NCBI GenBank assembly: GCA_018066805.1
Contig: JAGPVX010000028.1
Coordinates: 1-54,634 of the forward strand
Source: Paraperlucidibaca sp.
GTDB lineage: Bacteria; Pseudomonadota; Gammaproteobacteria; Pseudomonadales; Moraxellaceae
Length of the DNA: 54,634 bases
Direction of reading: 5' to 3'
The notes beneath the pieces were generated by a model. It worked only from the letters and a program-made list of their open reading frames with translations, did not search any database and was not told where the DNA came from. The translations under genes were made by a program, and so were the position numbers. This document shows, in pieces, positions 18,189-29,254 of this stretch. The stretch's first letter is position 1. Every line of letters starts with the position of its first letter.

Positions 18189-18896
18189 CTAGTGCCCTAA
18201 ATACGCCGCCCGCACACGTGGGTCGGCAGCCAGCGCTTTTGCCTCGCCGCTCAGCGTGATAACACCTGACTCCATGACATAAGCTCGCTGCGCAATTTCC
18301 AGCGCTTGGCGGGCATTTTGCTCAACCAACAGCACTGCCACACCCTCGCTAGCTATCCGCTCAATCAGTCGAAAAATCTGCTCAACCAAAATTGGGGCCA
18401 GGCCCATCGACGGCTCATCGAGCAGTAATAATTTCGGCCGGCTCATTAGTGCGCGAGCAATCGCTAACATTTGCTGCTCACCACCCGATAACGTGCCAGC
18501 CAACTGCCCACGACGCTCCGCTAAGCGCGGAAACTGCTCTAATTGCTGCGCTAAATCGTGGGCGATTTGCGAGCTATCATTGCGGCAGTAAGCACCCATT
18601 TGTAAGTTTTCCAGCACCGTGAGTTTGGCAAAAATACCCCGCCCTTCTGGCACCAATGCTAGGCCGCGCCCTACTCGCTCATGCGCCGGCAAACGGCTTA
18701 AGTCGACACCGTCATAGGTCAATGAGCCAGCCGCTTTTAGCAGTCCGCCAAGAGCACCCATGGTCGATGTTTTACCCGCGCCATTGGCCCCAATAAGCGA
18801 GACCAGCTCGCCAGCCTGCACATCCAAGCTGATGCCGCGTACGGCTTCAATGCCACCGTAATGCACGGTGAGGTCACGCACGCTCAGTAAGCTCAT
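18189..18896 (-). CDS. livF: Branched-chain amino-acid ABC transporter ATP-binding protein LivF
   Basis: The 235-residue ATPase has Walker A GANGAGKTS, the ABC signature LSGGEQQMLAIARAL and Walker B LLLLDEPSMGL. It is the last gene of a five-gene livKHMGF-type operon and overlaps livG by four bases (ATGA). With LivG it would power import of branched-chain or similar amino acids through LivH/LivM. The exact substrate is not fixed by sequence. Confidence 0.93.
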   Translation of the reverse strand: MSLLSVRDLTVHYGGIEAVRGISLDVQAGELVSLIGANGAGKTSTMGALGGLLKAAGSLTYDGVDLSRLPAHERVGRGLALVPEGRGIFAKLTVLENLQMGAYCRNDSSQIAHDLAQQLEQFPRLAERRGQLAGTLSGGEQQMLAIARALMSRPKLLLLDEPSMGLAPILVEQIFRLIERIASEGVAVLLVEQNARQALEIAQRAYVMESGVITLSGEAKALAADPRVRAAYLGH

Positions 18897-19663
18897 GCCT
18901 CACCTCCCAAATACGCCGCAATCACGCGTGGATCTTGACGAATAGCTGCTGGCTCGCCTTCGGCTATCAGCTCACCAAAGTCGAGCACGGCCAAGCGATC
19001 ACATAAACTCATCATCAGTTTTACATCGTGCTCAATCAGCAACACGGTGATGCCGTCATCGCGAATGCGGGTGAGCAATACGCGCAGCGCCTCAGTCTCG
19101 GTTGGGTTCATGCCGGCAGCAGGCTCATCGAGCGCTAATAGCGAAGGCCGTGTGGCCAAGGCGCGGGCAATTTCTAGGCGGCGCTGGTCGCCATATGACA
19201 GTTCATTAGCTAGGCGCGAAGCACAGCTGCGCGGCAGGCCAACGTAGTCGAGCAACTCAAACGCACGCGCTCGAATGCTGGCTTCTTCGGTGCGAGCGCT
19301 TGCGGTATTAAACAAGGTAGCAAACAGGCCTATGCCACTGTGGCGATGGCAGCCCACCATGATGTTTTCTAAGGCGCTCATATAGTGAAACAGGCGAATA
19401 TTCTGAAACGTTCGCGCAATGCCACGAATGACGATTTCGTAGGGCTTCAAATTCAACGGCAAGGCTTGGCCGCGCAATACGCGAGTGCCGGTATCGGCGG
19501 TATACATGCCGGTGATGATATTAAACAGCGTGGTTTTACCGGCGCCATTGGGGCCAATCAGGCCATAAATAGTGCCTTCGGGAATGCTTAAATCGATGCC
19601 CTTTAAAGCCTTAACACCGCCGAAGCGCTTGCTGATATCACGCAGCTGCAAAAGCTCAGTCAT
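18893..19663 (-). CDS. livG: Branched-chain amino-acid ABC transporter ATP-binding protein LivG
   Basis: The 256-residue ATPase has Walker A GPNGAGKTT, signature LSYGDQRRLEIARAL and Walker B LLALDEPAAGM with the LivG-specific MNPTET segment that follows. It overlaps livM by eight bases and livF by four, showing a tight operon. It forms a heterodimer with LivF on the cytoplasmic face. Confidence 0.94.
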   Translation of the reverse strand: MTELLQLRDISKRFGGVKALKGIDLSIPEGTIYGLIGPNGAGKTTLFNIITGMYTADTGTRVLRGQALPLNLKPYEIVIRGIARTFQNIRLFHYMSALENIMVGCHRHSGIGLFATLFNTASARTEEASIRARAFELLDYVGLPRSCASRLANELSYGDQRRLEIARALATRPSLLALDEPAAGMNPTETEALRVLLTRIRDDGITVLLIEHDVKLMMSLCDRLAVLDFGELIAEGEPAAIRQDPRVIAAYLGGEA

Positions 19664-20717
19664 GCTTCAGCTCCTGCGCGCGCCGGGCCGATGGCCAGAG
19701 CCCGCCAGGACGATAGAGCATGACCAGAATCATCGAAAGGCCGAACAGCAACATGCGCAAGTTTTCCGGATCGACAACTTGATGGCCAAATAGCTGCTGC
19801 TGCAAAGGGCTAATAACTTCTCGCAAAATCTCTGGCGTGATGGTCAGTAAAAACGCTCCCAACAGCACGCCTGGGATATGCCCCATGCCGCCGAGCACCA
19901 CCATGCACAGCACCATGACCGACTCCATCAACGTGAAGCTTTCAGGGCTAACAAAGCCCTGAAACGAGGCAAATAGCGCTCCGCCAACACCACCAAAGCT
20001 CGCGCCCATGGCGAAGGCTAATAGCTTCATATTGCGCGTATTAATGCCCATGGCAGTCGCCGCTACTTCATCCTCGCGAATGGCAACCCAGGCGCGACCA
20101 ATGCGGGAGTTTTCTAAGCGGCGGCAGGCCACTACGGCAATAATAACCAACGCGAGTAGCACATAGAAGTACAGCTGCGCACTGACCAAGTTGACCACGC
20201 CAAAGTTTAAGCCTTGGTCAAAACTCCAGCCACCAACGCTTAAAGTATCGATGCCGCTAATGCCTTGCGGGCCATTGGTAATGTTTATTGGTCGATCAAG
20301 ATTATTGATAAACAAGCGTACGATTTCGCCGAAACCCAAGGTGACAATGGCGAGATAGTCGCCGCGTAGCCGCAAAGTTGGCGCGCCGAGCATGGCGCCA
20401 ACCACAGCCGCAATAGCTGCCGCGATAGGTAAAATCAGCCAGGGCGACCAATGCAAATCCCAGTGTGGCGAGGCTAGTAGCGCAAAGACATAAGCGCCAA
20501 CGGCGTAGAAGGCGATGAAGCCCAAGTCGAGCAAGCCGGCATAGCCAACAACGATATTTAGCCCTAGAGCCAAAATGGCGTAGAGCAAGCAGTAGTCGAG
20601 GATGCGCACCCAGTACGGCCCAAGCAAAGCGCCCATCCAAAATGGCGCGGTGAGCAGCAGGCCTAATAAAAACCAACGCACGCGGCCTTGCGCCAATGCC
20701 ATTAAATTGAACTTCAT
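19656..20717 (-). CDS. livM: Branched-chain amino-acid ABC transporter permease LivM
   Basis: The 353-residue protein is rich in hydrophobic segments and carries the LivM pattern LNIVVGYAGLLDLGFIAFYAVGAY near residue 52, GDYLAIVTLGFGEIVRL, the ATPase-contact loop RIGRAWVAIREDEVAATAMGI and VVLGGMGHIPGVLLGAFLL. It would pair with LivH to form the membrane channel. The start overlaps the livH stop (ATGA). Confidence 0.94.
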   Translation of the reverse strand: MKFNLMALAQGRVRWFLLGLLLTAPFWMGALLGPYWVRILDYCLLYAILALGLNIVVGYAGLLDLGFIAFYAVGAYVFALLASPHWDLHWSPWLILPIAAAIAAVVGAMLGAPTLRLRGDYLAIVTLGFGEIVRLFINNLDRPINITNGPQGISGIDTLSVGGWSFDQGLNFGVVNLVSAQLYFYVLLALVIIAVVACRRLENSRIGRAWVAIREDEVAATAMGINTRNMKLLAFAMGASFGGVGGALFASFQGFVSPESFTLMESVMVLCMVVLGGMGHIPGVLLGAFLLTITPEILREVISPLQQQLFGHQVVDPENLRMLLFGLSMILVMLYRPGGLWPSARRAQELKHD

Positions 20718-21643
20718 GGACGATCCGCCGAGCGTTCGCCAAGCAGGCCCGACGGCCTAAACACCAGCACTAAAATCAGCACTAGAAATGCAAAGACATC
20801 CTGATATTGGCTGCCCAAAAAGCCGCCAGTCAGGTCGCCAATATAGCCCGCACCTAAGCTTTCAATAATGCCCAATAGCAAGCCGCCAACGACTGCCCCT
20901 GCAAGGTTACCAATACCGCCAAGCACGGCAGCGGAGAAGGCTTTTAGACCTAGCATAAAGCCCATATAGGCATGAGCTTGGCCGTAATTAGCACTAACCA
21001 TCACACCCGCGACCGCCGCCAGTATCGAGCCGATAACAAAGGCACTAGCGACAACACGATCAACGGAGACGCCCATCAGGCGAGCAACCGATGGTGACTG
21101 CGCCGCAGCGCGCATGGCACGGCCAAGTTTGGTGCGATGCACGAGTAGCAAGAGCGCGCCCATCAACACCGCTGAGAGCAGCACAATGACGCCCTGCACC
21201 GGCATAAAGGTGGCAGAGCCAAGTTGAATTGGCTCACTCGGCAAAATCGCAGGAAAAGGAATATATTGGCGACCCCAGATCATCATGGCGACGTTTTGCA
21301 GCACGATGGAAACACCGATGGCGGTGATCAGCGGCGCTAAACGCGGCGCGCCACGCAGCGGTCGATAGGCGAAGCGCTCAATACCCATGCCCAACAAAGC
21401 GCAAACCGGAATCGCCAGCAGCAAGCTAAACGCAATGAGTAACACCGGTGACAAGGGCAAATGCATGCCGAGCAACCAACTCAATACGCTGATGGTGACC
21501 ATGGCGCCGATCATCACCACCTCGCCATGAGCGAAGTTAATTAGCCCCAAAATGCCATACACCAAGGTGTAGCCAAGCGCGATCAGTGCGTAAATGCTGC
21601 CTAAAATCAGGCCATTGAGTAACTGTTGCTGCAACACATCCAT
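20714..21643 (-). CDS. livH: Branched-chain amino-acid ABC transporter permease LivH
   Basis: The 309-residue permease has the LivH pattern: LNGLILGSIYALIALGYTL, LINFAHGEVVMIGA, the coupling loop TKLGRAMRAAAQSPSVARLMGV and GGIGNLAGAVVGGLLLGI. It begins three bases after the stop of the binding-protein gene and overlaps livM, so the five genes are one transcript. Confidence 0.94.
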   Translation of the reverse strand: MDVLQQQLLNGLILGSIYALIALGYTLVYGILGLINFAHGEVVMIGAMVTISVLSWLLGMHLPLSPVLLIAFSLLLAIPVCALLGMGIERFAYRPLRGAPRLAPLITAIGVSIVLQNVAMMIWGRQYIPFPAILPSEPIQLGSATFMPVQGVIVLLSAVLMGALLLLVHRTKLGRAMRAAAQSPSVARLMGVSVDRVVASAFVIGSILAAVAGVMVSANYGQAHAYMGFMLGLKAFSAAVLGGIGNLAGAVVGGLLLGIIESLGAGYIGDLTGGFLGSQYQDVFAFLVLILVLVFRPSGLLGERSADRP

Positions 21644-21646
21644 GGC

Positions 21647-22816
21647 TTATTTCGACTCAATCGTTTTCAGCACTTGCCATTGGCCGGCCTTGGCGCGATA
21701 GACCGTGATCGAGCCTTGCGTGAGGTCGCCCTGAGCATCAAAACGAATACGCGAGGTAACGCCGTTATAGTCAGTTTTGGCCAACTCTTGTTTCACTTTC
21801 ACAGGATCGGTAGTGCCGGCACGCTGCATGGCTTGCGCGAGAATCATCATAGCGTCGTAGCAATACGGTGCATAAAGCTGGATTTTTCCGTACTTAGCTT
21901 CGAAGCGCTTTTTAAACGCTGGGCCATTCGCTAGCGTGTCTAAAGGTCGACCCGGAAGCGATGCGACAACACCCTCGGCAGCTGTTGCGGCAAGCTTCAT
22001 AAACTCGGCGGTATGAATACCATCGCCGCCAAGCAGCTGCATACTTAAGCCCAATGACTGCATTTGCTTGGCCATAGGCGCGCCTTGACCATCCATGCCA
22101 CCAAAAAATAACAAGTCCGGCTTCTTACCTTTAATCTTGGTCAAAATCGCAGTGAAGTCCGAGGCTTTATCGCTGGTGTATTCGCGCACAATGATTTCAG
22201 CGCCGGCAGCAATAGCGGCTTTTTCAAACTCATCAGCTAGGCCTTGGCCATAGGCAGTGCGGTCATCAATGATGGCAATTTTCTTCGCGCTCAGCTCCTG
22301 TACGGCAAATTCGCCTAAAGCTCGCCCCTGCTGAATATCATTCGCCATGACACGAAAGGCGTTATCGAAACCTTGCTGGGTATAACGTGGCGTGGTTGCC
22401 GAAGGCGAGATTTCTACGATGCCAGCGCTGTTATAAACACGCGAAGCCGGCATGGTGGTGCCTGAGTTCAAATGACCAATGACGGCCTTAACGCCATCAT
22501 CAACAAACTTTTGCGCGACTGTGGTGGCCATACGCGGGTCGGCCTGATCATCTTGCGAGTCGAGTTGAAAGACCACCGACTCATCGCCAATTTTAAAGCC
22601 AGCGGCATTTAAATCATCGATGGCTAAGCGCACGCCATTTTCATTATCTTTACCGAGATGCGCCTGAGTGCCAGTGAGCGGCGCGGCGTGGCCAATGACC
22701 ACGATGCGTTTGCCGTCTTCTGTCATCGATGGCGTATGTGGCTTTGGGCTACAAGCGACCAAAACGGTAGCGGCAGCAATGACGGCGGCAGCAATGCGCG
22801 AGGATTTTTTCATCAT
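21647..22816 (-). CDS. livK: Branched-chain amino-acid ABC transporter substrate-binding lipoprotein
   Basis: The roughly 389-residue protein begins MMKKSSR, has a hydrophobic segment and the lipobox VLVACS, so it should be exported and lipidated. The mature part is a type I periplasmic binding protein: IVVIGHAAPLTGTQAHLGKDNENGVRLAIDD, VIGHLNSGTTMPASRVYN, and RVMANDIQQGRALGEFAV. It gives specificity to the LivHMGF complex and is the first gene of the operon. The frame extends nine codons upstream of 22816, but the signal peptide logic favours the double Met. A lipid-anchored rather than soluble LivK is a small departure from the enteric protein. Confidence 0.92.
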   Translation of the reverse strand: MMKKSSRIAAAVIAAATVLVACSPKPHTPSMTEDGKRIVVIGHAAPLTGTQAHLGKDNENGVRLAIDDLNAAGFKIGDESVVFQLDSQDDQADPRMATTVAQKFVDDGVKAVIGHLNSGTTMPASRVYNSAGIVEISPSATTPRYTQQGFDNAFRVMANDIQQGRALGEFAVQELSAKKIAIIDDRTAYGQGLADEFEKAAIAAGAEIIVREYTSDKASDFTAILTKIKGKKPDLLFFGGMDGQGAPMAKQMQSLGLSMQLLGGDGIHTAEFMKLAATAAEGVVASLPGRPLDTLANGPAFKKRFEAKYGKIQLYAPYCYDAMMILAQAMQRAGTTDPVKVKQELAKTDYNGVTSRIRFDAQGDLTQGSITVYRAKAGQWQVLKTIESK

Positions 22817-22874
22817 GATATGTCTGCTCGTTGCACAGGCCATGTGGCCAAAAGTGTGATTATTACTGCGTTAG

Positions 22875-24176
<1,302 letters not shown>

Positions 24177-24342
24177 TGTTGGTTAAAATCATACTTTTGT
24201 ATGGCATTTGTCTGATCCAGCTAGTCATCCCGATAAACAGCCGTTAGTCGGCTAAATGCAGAGTTGTCCTAGCGTTTAACAAGTAGCTCTGCTTAATTTT
24301 CCTTGCCGGCTCGGATAGCCACTAACAGGCAAGGAATGCATC

Positions 24343-25191
24343 ATGCAGAATCCATCACTCCCCGATCGTAGTGTTCTACAGTATTACCTCAACGAGGTGC
24401 GCAACTACCCTCTACTCACGGCCGAAGAGGAGCTAAGCCTGTGCTTAGCTTCGCAAGCGGGCGATGACTGTGCACGCGACCGCATGATTGTCAGCAATTT
24501 ACGTCTAGTACTTCGCATAGCGCGACAACATCAGCGCTCTAGCATGGCATTTGAAGACTTAATTGAAGAGGGAAACCTCGGCTTAATACACGCGGTTGGT
24601 AAATTTGACGCTAGCCGTGGCTTTCGTTTCTCAACCTATGCTGTGCATTGGATACGCCAATACATCGAGCGCGGCATCATGGATCAATCGCGCGTTGTGC
24701 GCCTGCCGGTGCACATGGGCAAGCGTCTAAATAAATGTCTACGAGTTAGCCGCGAATGGCGTCAGCGCTATGGACACGACGCGCGGCCGGCCGATATGGC
24801 AGATGCCATTGGTCGCAGCGAAAATGAAGTGCGCGAACTGCTGCCTTGGCGAGAGTCACCTACAAGCATGACCACCTTTGAAGATGAGGGGCATCCACTA
24901 CACCCGAGCTGTGGTGAGCATGTAAACCCAGAGCATCAATCGCTGCAAAGTAACTTACTCACCGCCATGTTTCGCTTTGTGGCTAGATTAAACTCGCGCG
25001 AGCAGTACATTATTAACTGCCGCTTTGGCGTTAACAGTCATTGCCAGCAAACACTTGAGTGCATCGCCACAACCATTGGCGTAACGCGCGAACGCGTACG
25101 ACAAATTCAGCTTGAGGCGCTAGCAAAGCTACGCTTATGGATGCACGAAGAACACTTAGATAAAGACTGTTTGAATGACCTAGATGGCTGA
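24343..25191 (+). CDS. RpoS-like sigma-70 family RNA polymerase sigma factor
   Basis: The 282-residue factor has region 1.2 (VLQYYLNEVRNYPLLTAEEE), region 2 (RMIVSNLRLVLRIAR, DLIEEGNLGLIHAV, FRFSTYAVHWIRQYIERGIM), region 3 and region 4 with the helix-turn-helix IATTIGVTRERVRQIQLEAL. The block after region 2.4 (DQSRVVRLPVHMGKRLN) resembles RpoS more than RpoD or RpoH. It is shorter than E. coli RpoS (330 residues) and more diverged in region 3. It sits where rpoS normally ends the surE-pcm-nlpD-rpoS cluster, but on the opposite strand and without nlpD. It may be the rpoS orthologue displaced by inversion, or a paralogue; I leave the symbol empty. Confidence 0.88.
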   Translation: MQNPSLPDRSVLQYYLNEVRNYPLLTAEEELSLCLASQAGDDCARDRMIVSNLRLVLRIARQHQRSSMAFEDLIEEGNLGLIHAVGKFDASRGFRFSTYAVHWIRQYIERGIMDQSRVVRLPVHMGKRLNKCLRVSREWRQRYGHDARPADMADAIGRSENEVRELLPWRESPTSMTTFEDEGHPLHPSCGEHVNPEHQSLQSNLLTAMFRFVARLNSREQYIINCRFGVNSHCQQTLECIATTIGVTRERVRQIQLEALAKLRLWMHEEHLDKDCLNDLDG

Positions 25192-25226
25192 ATTTGCACG
25201 CTCTATCCGCTAGAATACCGAGCTAA

Positions 25227-25303
25227 GCCTCAGTAGCTCAGCTGGATAGAGCAGCCCCCTCCTAAGGGGCAGGTCGGACGTTCGAATCGTCTCTGGGGCA
25301 CCA
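25227..25303 (+). tRNA. tRNA-Arg (anticodon CCT)
   Basis: The 77-base cloverleaf has acceptor stem GCCTCAG/CTGGGGC, D arm GCTC...GAGC, anticodon stem GCCCC/GGGGC with loop CTCCTAA (anticodon CCT, reading AGG), T arm with GTTCGAAT and an encoded CCA. It lies between the sigma factor and pcm. No integrase or obvious repeat of its 3' end is seen nearby. Confidence 0.95.
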
Positions 25304-25402
25304 TTAAGTCAATGATTTAATTAATTATTAAATCTATAGTACTCGCTGTAAGTAGTGGCATATGAACATCGGACGAAAAAGCGCATTTGAAACTCTAAGC
25401 GC

Positions 25403-26077
25403 CTAACCCACTACACCGCCGAGCATTGGCACAAAATGTACAGGCTCAATGGTTTGTTGAGTGATGCCATCAAGCGTTTTACACACCAACACCAATGATT
25501 GTCCTTGGCCAGCGCCTACGGGTAAAACCATGCGCCCACCGACCGCTAATAAGTCGATTAGCGCAGGTGGTACACCAATCGCGGCGGCCGTGCCAATGAT
25601 GCCGTCGTACTCGCCCTCACCGGGCCAGCCTTGCATGCCATCGGCATGGCGCAAACGCACATTATTAAGCCCTAATGCTTTTAAACGATCGCGGGCTTTA
25701 TCCTGCAATGCTTTGATGCGCTCAATGGAGTGCACGCTGCCAACCAGTTGCGCCAAAACAGCAGTTTGATAGCCCGATCCGGTGCCAATTTCTAAGACTT
25801 TCTGGCATGGCCCTGCGGCCAGTAAAATCTCACTCATTCGCGCCACAATATATGGCTGCGACAGCGTTTGGCTGTGACCAATAGGCAGCGCAGTGTCTTC
25901 ATAGGCTCGATGCGCAAGCGCTTCATCAACAAATACATGCCGCGGGGTTTGGCGCATGACATCAAGCACTTGCGCATCGGTAATACCCTGCGCAATAAGC
26001 CGTGTCATTAAGCGGTCGCGGGTGCGGGCAGACGTAAATCCTGAACCGTGAATATCGAAGGGCGTGCCGGTGCTCAT
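25403..26077 (-). CDS. pcm: Protein-L-isoaspartate O-methyltransferase
   Basis: Pcm methylates L-isoaspartyl residues in damaged proteins with S-adenosylmethionine, starting their repair. The 224-residue protein has the family motifs [37 protein letters not shown] (SAM site) and the C-terminal [10 protein letters not shown] segment. I place the start at MSTGTPFD; the frame is open to 26125 but the additional 16 residues are not family-like. It follows surE on the minus strand, as in many gammaproteobacteria, but the usual downstream nlpD and rpoS do not follow. Confidence 0.94.
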   Translation of the reverse strand: MSTGTPFDIHGSGFTSARTRDRLMTRLIAQGITDAQVLDVMRQTPRHVFVDEALAHRAYEDTALPIGHSQTLSQPYIVARMSEILLAAGPCQKVLEIGTGSGYQTAVLAQLVGSVHSIERIKALQDKARDRLKALGLNNVRLRHADGMQGWPGEGEYDGIIGTAAAIGVPPALIDLLAVGGRMVLPVGAGQGQSLVLVCKTLDGITQQTIEPVHFVPMLGGVVG

Positions 26078-26150
26078 GGTGTTGTTATTATCTCTAAGCG
26101 ATAAGGCAAATGTAGCACGCAGCACACAGGGCGGCAGAACAATTCAGCCA

Positions 26151-26912
26151 TCAGAATTGTTTAATCCATGCCGACAGTGTGCTCATGGCACCACGATGCG
26201 TCATATCAGGATCGAGTGGCGTCACACTAATGCAGCCTTCTGAGACCGCATAAAAGTCAGTGCCAGGCGCATTATCGAGCGGATCACCCAAGGCGCCTAT
26301 CCAATATACGGTGTTGCCGCGAGGGTCTTGCAGCTTCAGCACATCTTGGCTGCGGGCGCGATGACCTAAGCGGGTGACGGCAAAACCTTTGTGCTCACTG
26401 GGCTCGCCACCCGGCACATTAACGTTGAGCAAAGAACGCGGTGGCAATCCAATATCCTGCCATTTGCTAATGAGCTGTGCGGCGTAGGCAGCAGCGGCGC
26501 GATAATCATCAATACCGCGAATGTCCATTTTCGGCTTCGCCAACGACACGGCCATGGCTGGATGGCCTAAGAATCGCCCCTCCAATGCCGCCGCAACCGT
26601 GCCTGAATAAAGCACATCATCGCCAAGGTTTGGGCCGGCATTGATACCTGAAACAATCAAGTCTGGCTCGAAATCGAGAAGGCCATTAAGCGCAACATGA
26701 ATACAGTCTGCCGGCGTGCCATTAAGCGAAATGAAACCATTGGCTAAGCGCTGCGGGCGTAGCGGCCGATCCAGTGTCAGCGCACTAGAAAAAGCACTAC
26801 GCTCACTATCAGGAGCAACTACCGTGACCTCGCCTAAATTAGCTAAGGCATCGGCCATTGCTTGCAGACCAGGCGCTAATACGCCGTCGTCATTACTCAG
26901 CAAAAAGCGCAT
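26151..26912 (-). CDS. surE: 5'/3'-nucleotidase SurE
   Basis: SurE is a metal-dependent phosphatase acting on nucleoside monophosphates and short polyphosphate, tied to stationary-phase survival. The 253-residue protein begins [10 protein letters not shown] with the metal-binding Asp pair and has VVAPDSERSAFSSALT, LVSGIN-type ivSGINAGPNLGDDVLYSGTVAAA. GAGGAG precedes the ATG. The start lies 20 bases inside the truD 3' end, a conserved arrangement. Confidence 0.96.
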   Translation of the reverse strand: MRFLLSNDDGVLAPGLQAMADALANLGEVTVVAPDSERSAFSSALTLDRPLRPQRLANGFISLNGTPADCIHVALNGLLDFEPDLIVSGINAGPNLGDDVLYSGTVAAALEGRFLGHPAMAVSLAKPKMDIRGIDDYRAAAAYAAQLISKWQDIGLPPRSLLNVNVPGGEPSEHKGFAVTRLGHRARSQDVLKLQDPRGNTVYWIGALGDPLDNAPGTDFYAVSEGCISVTPLDPDMTHRGAMSTLSAWIKQF

Positions 26913-28047
26913 GCGGGCTCTCCTCTAAATCAATACTCGATGCCAATAGCGCCGTGGCGAACGCGCCACAGGGCAGGCTAAAGCTCAGGCGTAAGCTATC
27001 ATCAGCTAGCCATTGCGCCGATAAATCAGGGGCGCACAAGCGCAGGGATCGGCGCTGATTAGGTAGGCCAATTGCGGCAAGGTCATCGATAATTTGTTGC
27101 CATGGCGCTAGCGTCTGCGCTTCGAGCGCGGCCACGGCGTCATGCACCGCCGCTTCACCGGCACCAGGCATCGGGCCGGTGGGATGAATCAGGCCGGCAC
27201 CTAGGCGCTCGGGCCAACTGGCGTCGTCATCAGTCGGTTGAAAAAAACTGCCGCGACCATCGAGCTGTAAAACATCGCCAACGAGATATGACGCCCAGCT
27301 TTGATTGCTCACTCGCGCGGCTAAAACGCGATTAAATAGCGCCGAGCGCAGAGCCGATAACCAAATGCTTTCGCGCTGGTCACGGCGGCGGCGTTGGCCA
27401 GCGCGGCGCTCAGCGAGCAGCCTCAAGCCTTGGTCGATATTGCGGCCGCCATGGCCAAAACGCTGGTCGCCAATATAGTTCGGCACGCCGTGCACGGCGA
27501 TGGTGGCGAGTCGCTCATCTAGCAGCTCGCGTGTGGCTGCGCCGATAAAACTTAACTGACGCAGCGTGATGACAAATTGGTTGGCGGCATGGGCGCCACG
27601 GCGTAATTTACGATTGCTGCGTGCCTGCTTGAGCACACGATATTGCGCGTTTGGACTATCTTGCGGCAGCCATTCATCGCCCAATGACCAAACGCCGGCG
27701 TTTGCCGTGCCCGCACCAGCAGGCCAATGCACGCTAAACCATTGCTGTGTTCGCGCATGGCGATCTTTCATACCGGAATAGCTCAGAGCTTGGCGTGAGA
27801 GCCCAAGGCGCTGAGCAATATCAGCGGCAACGGCATCGGTATTGAGACCGCACTTCTCCACCCATAACCACAGATGCTCACCCTCGCCGCTGGGCTCAAA
27901 GCCCATAACTTCCACTACCTGAAAATCATCAGGCGTGGCTTTTAATTGCGCACGAGCTAATGGCTCGCCCCACGGAGAAGGGCAATCCCCGCGCAGCGCT
28001 GGCGTGTGACTTGTGCATGTTTCGCTTGAAGCAGGCAACTCACTCAT
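26893..28047 (-). CDS. truD: tRNA pseudouridine(13) synthase TruD
   Basis: TruD converts U13 of tRNA-Glu to pseudouridine. The 384-residue protein has the catalytic Asp in [32 protein letters not shown], and [12 protein letters not shown] before the inserted TRUD domain. I use ATG 28047, which overlaps the ispF stop (ATGA); a GTG three codons upstream is also in frame. The C-terminal end overlaps surE. Confidence 0.95.
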   Translation of the reverse strand: MSELPASSETCTSHTPALRGDCPSPWGEPLARAQLKATPDDFQVVEVMGFEPSGEGEHLWLWVEKCGLNTDAVAADIAQRLGLSRQALSYSGMKDRHARTQQWFSVHWPAGAGTANAGVWSLGDEWLPQDSPNAQYRVLKQARSNRKLRRGAHAANQFVITLRQLSFIGAATRELLDERLATIAVHGVPNYIGDQRFGHGGRNIDQGLRLLAERRAGQRRRRDQRESIWLSALRSALFNRVLAARVSNQSWASYLVGDVLQLDGRGSFFQPTDDDASWPERLGAGLIHPTGPMPGAGEAAVHDAVAALEAQTLAPWQQIIDDLAAIGLPNQRRSLRLCAPDLSAQWLADDSLRLSFSLPCGAFATALLASSIDLEESPHALFAE

Positions 28048-28541
28048 ATCGGCCACAACATCACCACGGCATGCGCCTCAATGCCTTCGCGGCGACCGAC
28101 AAAACCAAGTTGCTCTGTGGTCGTCGCCTTCACGCTCACGGTATCGAGCGCGACCTGAAGGTCTTCCGCAACGACAGCGCGCATGGCATCAATATGTGAT
28201 CGCAGACGCGGTTGCTCGGCCATGATGGTGAGGTCGGCGTTACCCACGACATAGCCACGGGCATGAATGAGCACCAAGACTTTGCGTAATAGCTCACGGC
28301 TGTCGGCACCAGCGAAAGCGGCGTCTGTATCGGGAAAATGCTTGCCGATATCACCTAAGGCTAGCGCACCAAGTAGCGCATCCGATAAGGCGTGCAAAGC
28401 TACGTCACCATCGGAATGGGCCATCAAGCCATGCGTGTGGGCGATGCGAATACCGGCGAGCGTGACCGAATCGCCTTCGCCAAAGCGATGCACATCGATG
28501 CCGTGGCCGATGCGTGGACGCAAAGCAGCAGAGCTGGTCAT
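28044..28541 (-). CDS. ispF: 2-C-methyl-D-erythritol 2,4-cyclodiphosphate synthase
   Basis: IspF cyclises CDP-methylerythritol phosphate to MEcPP in the non-mevalonate isoprenoid pathway. The 165-residue protein has the Zn motif [25 protein letters not shown], and the C-terminal [20 protein letters not shown]. It overlaps ispD and truD by four bases each, so translation is probably coupled through the run. Confidence 0.96.
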   Translation of the reverse strand: MTSSAALRPRIGHGIDVHRFGEGDSVTLAGIRIAHTHGLMAHSDGDVALHALSDALLGALALGDIGKHFPDTDAAFAGADSRELLRKVLVLIHARGYVVGNADLTIMAEQPRLRSHIDAMRAVVAEDLQVALDTVSVKATTTEQLGFVGRREGIEAHAVVMLWPI

Positions 28542-29254
28542 GAGCAGATTCCTTGCGCGCGTTGCGCCGATAAATAAAACGCCGCGAGGGCAAGGTCGTC
28601 GGCGTAGGTGATTTTTATATTGTCGCGCGCGCCCAACACTAGGCGTGGGCGATGGCCGAGGCGCTCAATGGCGGCAGACTCATCGGTGACCACCACACCA
28701 TCGGCGCGTGCGGCCAATAACGCATCACGCAATAAGCCGTAGCGAAATAGCTGCGGCGTAAGTGCATGCATCAGACCAGCACGCGGCACAGTTGCCTCAA
28801 CGCGAAGCTCCGCTGAATTAGCCCTACTCTGCTTCATGGTATCGCGCACATCATGGGCCAATAGGCCACCGACATCATCCTGCGCACAGGCGTTAATCAA
28901 CTCGCGCACATCATTCGGCCGTAGCAAAGGCCGAGCAACATCATGAACCAGTACCCAGTCTTCATCGCGTGCTTGCTTCAGCGACAGCAAGCCCGCCAGC
29001 ACCGAGTCCATGCGCTCGGCACCACCAGCAACGCGACTAACTCGTGCATTCTGCACAGCCGAAACTAGCGCAGCCTGCTCATCATGAGCCGCCAGCACTA
29101 ATGCAATATGGGAGATTTCATCGAGATCTAGCAAGCGCTGAAGACTGTGTGCAATCACAGGCTGGCCATCAAGGATGGCGTATTGCTTAGCTTGGTTGCC
29201 GCCAAAACGAGTGCCTATTCCGGCAGCAGGGACGACTGCAAAATATGCACTCAT
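28538..29254 (-). CDS. ispD: 2-C-methyl-D-erythritol 4-phosphate cytidylyltransferase
   Basis: IspD attaches CMP to methylerythritol 4-phosphate. The 238-residue nucleotidyltransferase begins with the CTP-binding loop [18 protein letters not shown], and has [16 protein letters not shown] and [11 protein letters not shown]. It is four-base overlapped with both ftsB upstream and ispF downstream, the standard gammaproteobacterial order. Confidence 0.96.
   Translation of the reverse strand: MSAYFAVVPAAGIGTRFGGNQAKQYAILDGQPVIAHSLQRLLDLDEISHIALVLAAHDEQAALVSAVQNARVSRVAGGAERMDSVLAGLLSLKQARDEDWVLVHDVARPLLRPNDVRELINACAQDDVGGLLAHDVRDTMKQSRANSAELRVEATVPRAGLMHALTPQLFRYGLLRDALLAARADGVVVTDESAAIERLGHRPRLVLGARDNIKITYADDLALAAFYLSAQRAQGICS

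Noticed and set aside
25227-25303. tRNA-Arg as an integration site of a mobile element
   Set aside because: No integrase, no repeat of the tRNA 3' end nearby, and flanking genes are ordinary apart from the sigma-gene orientation.
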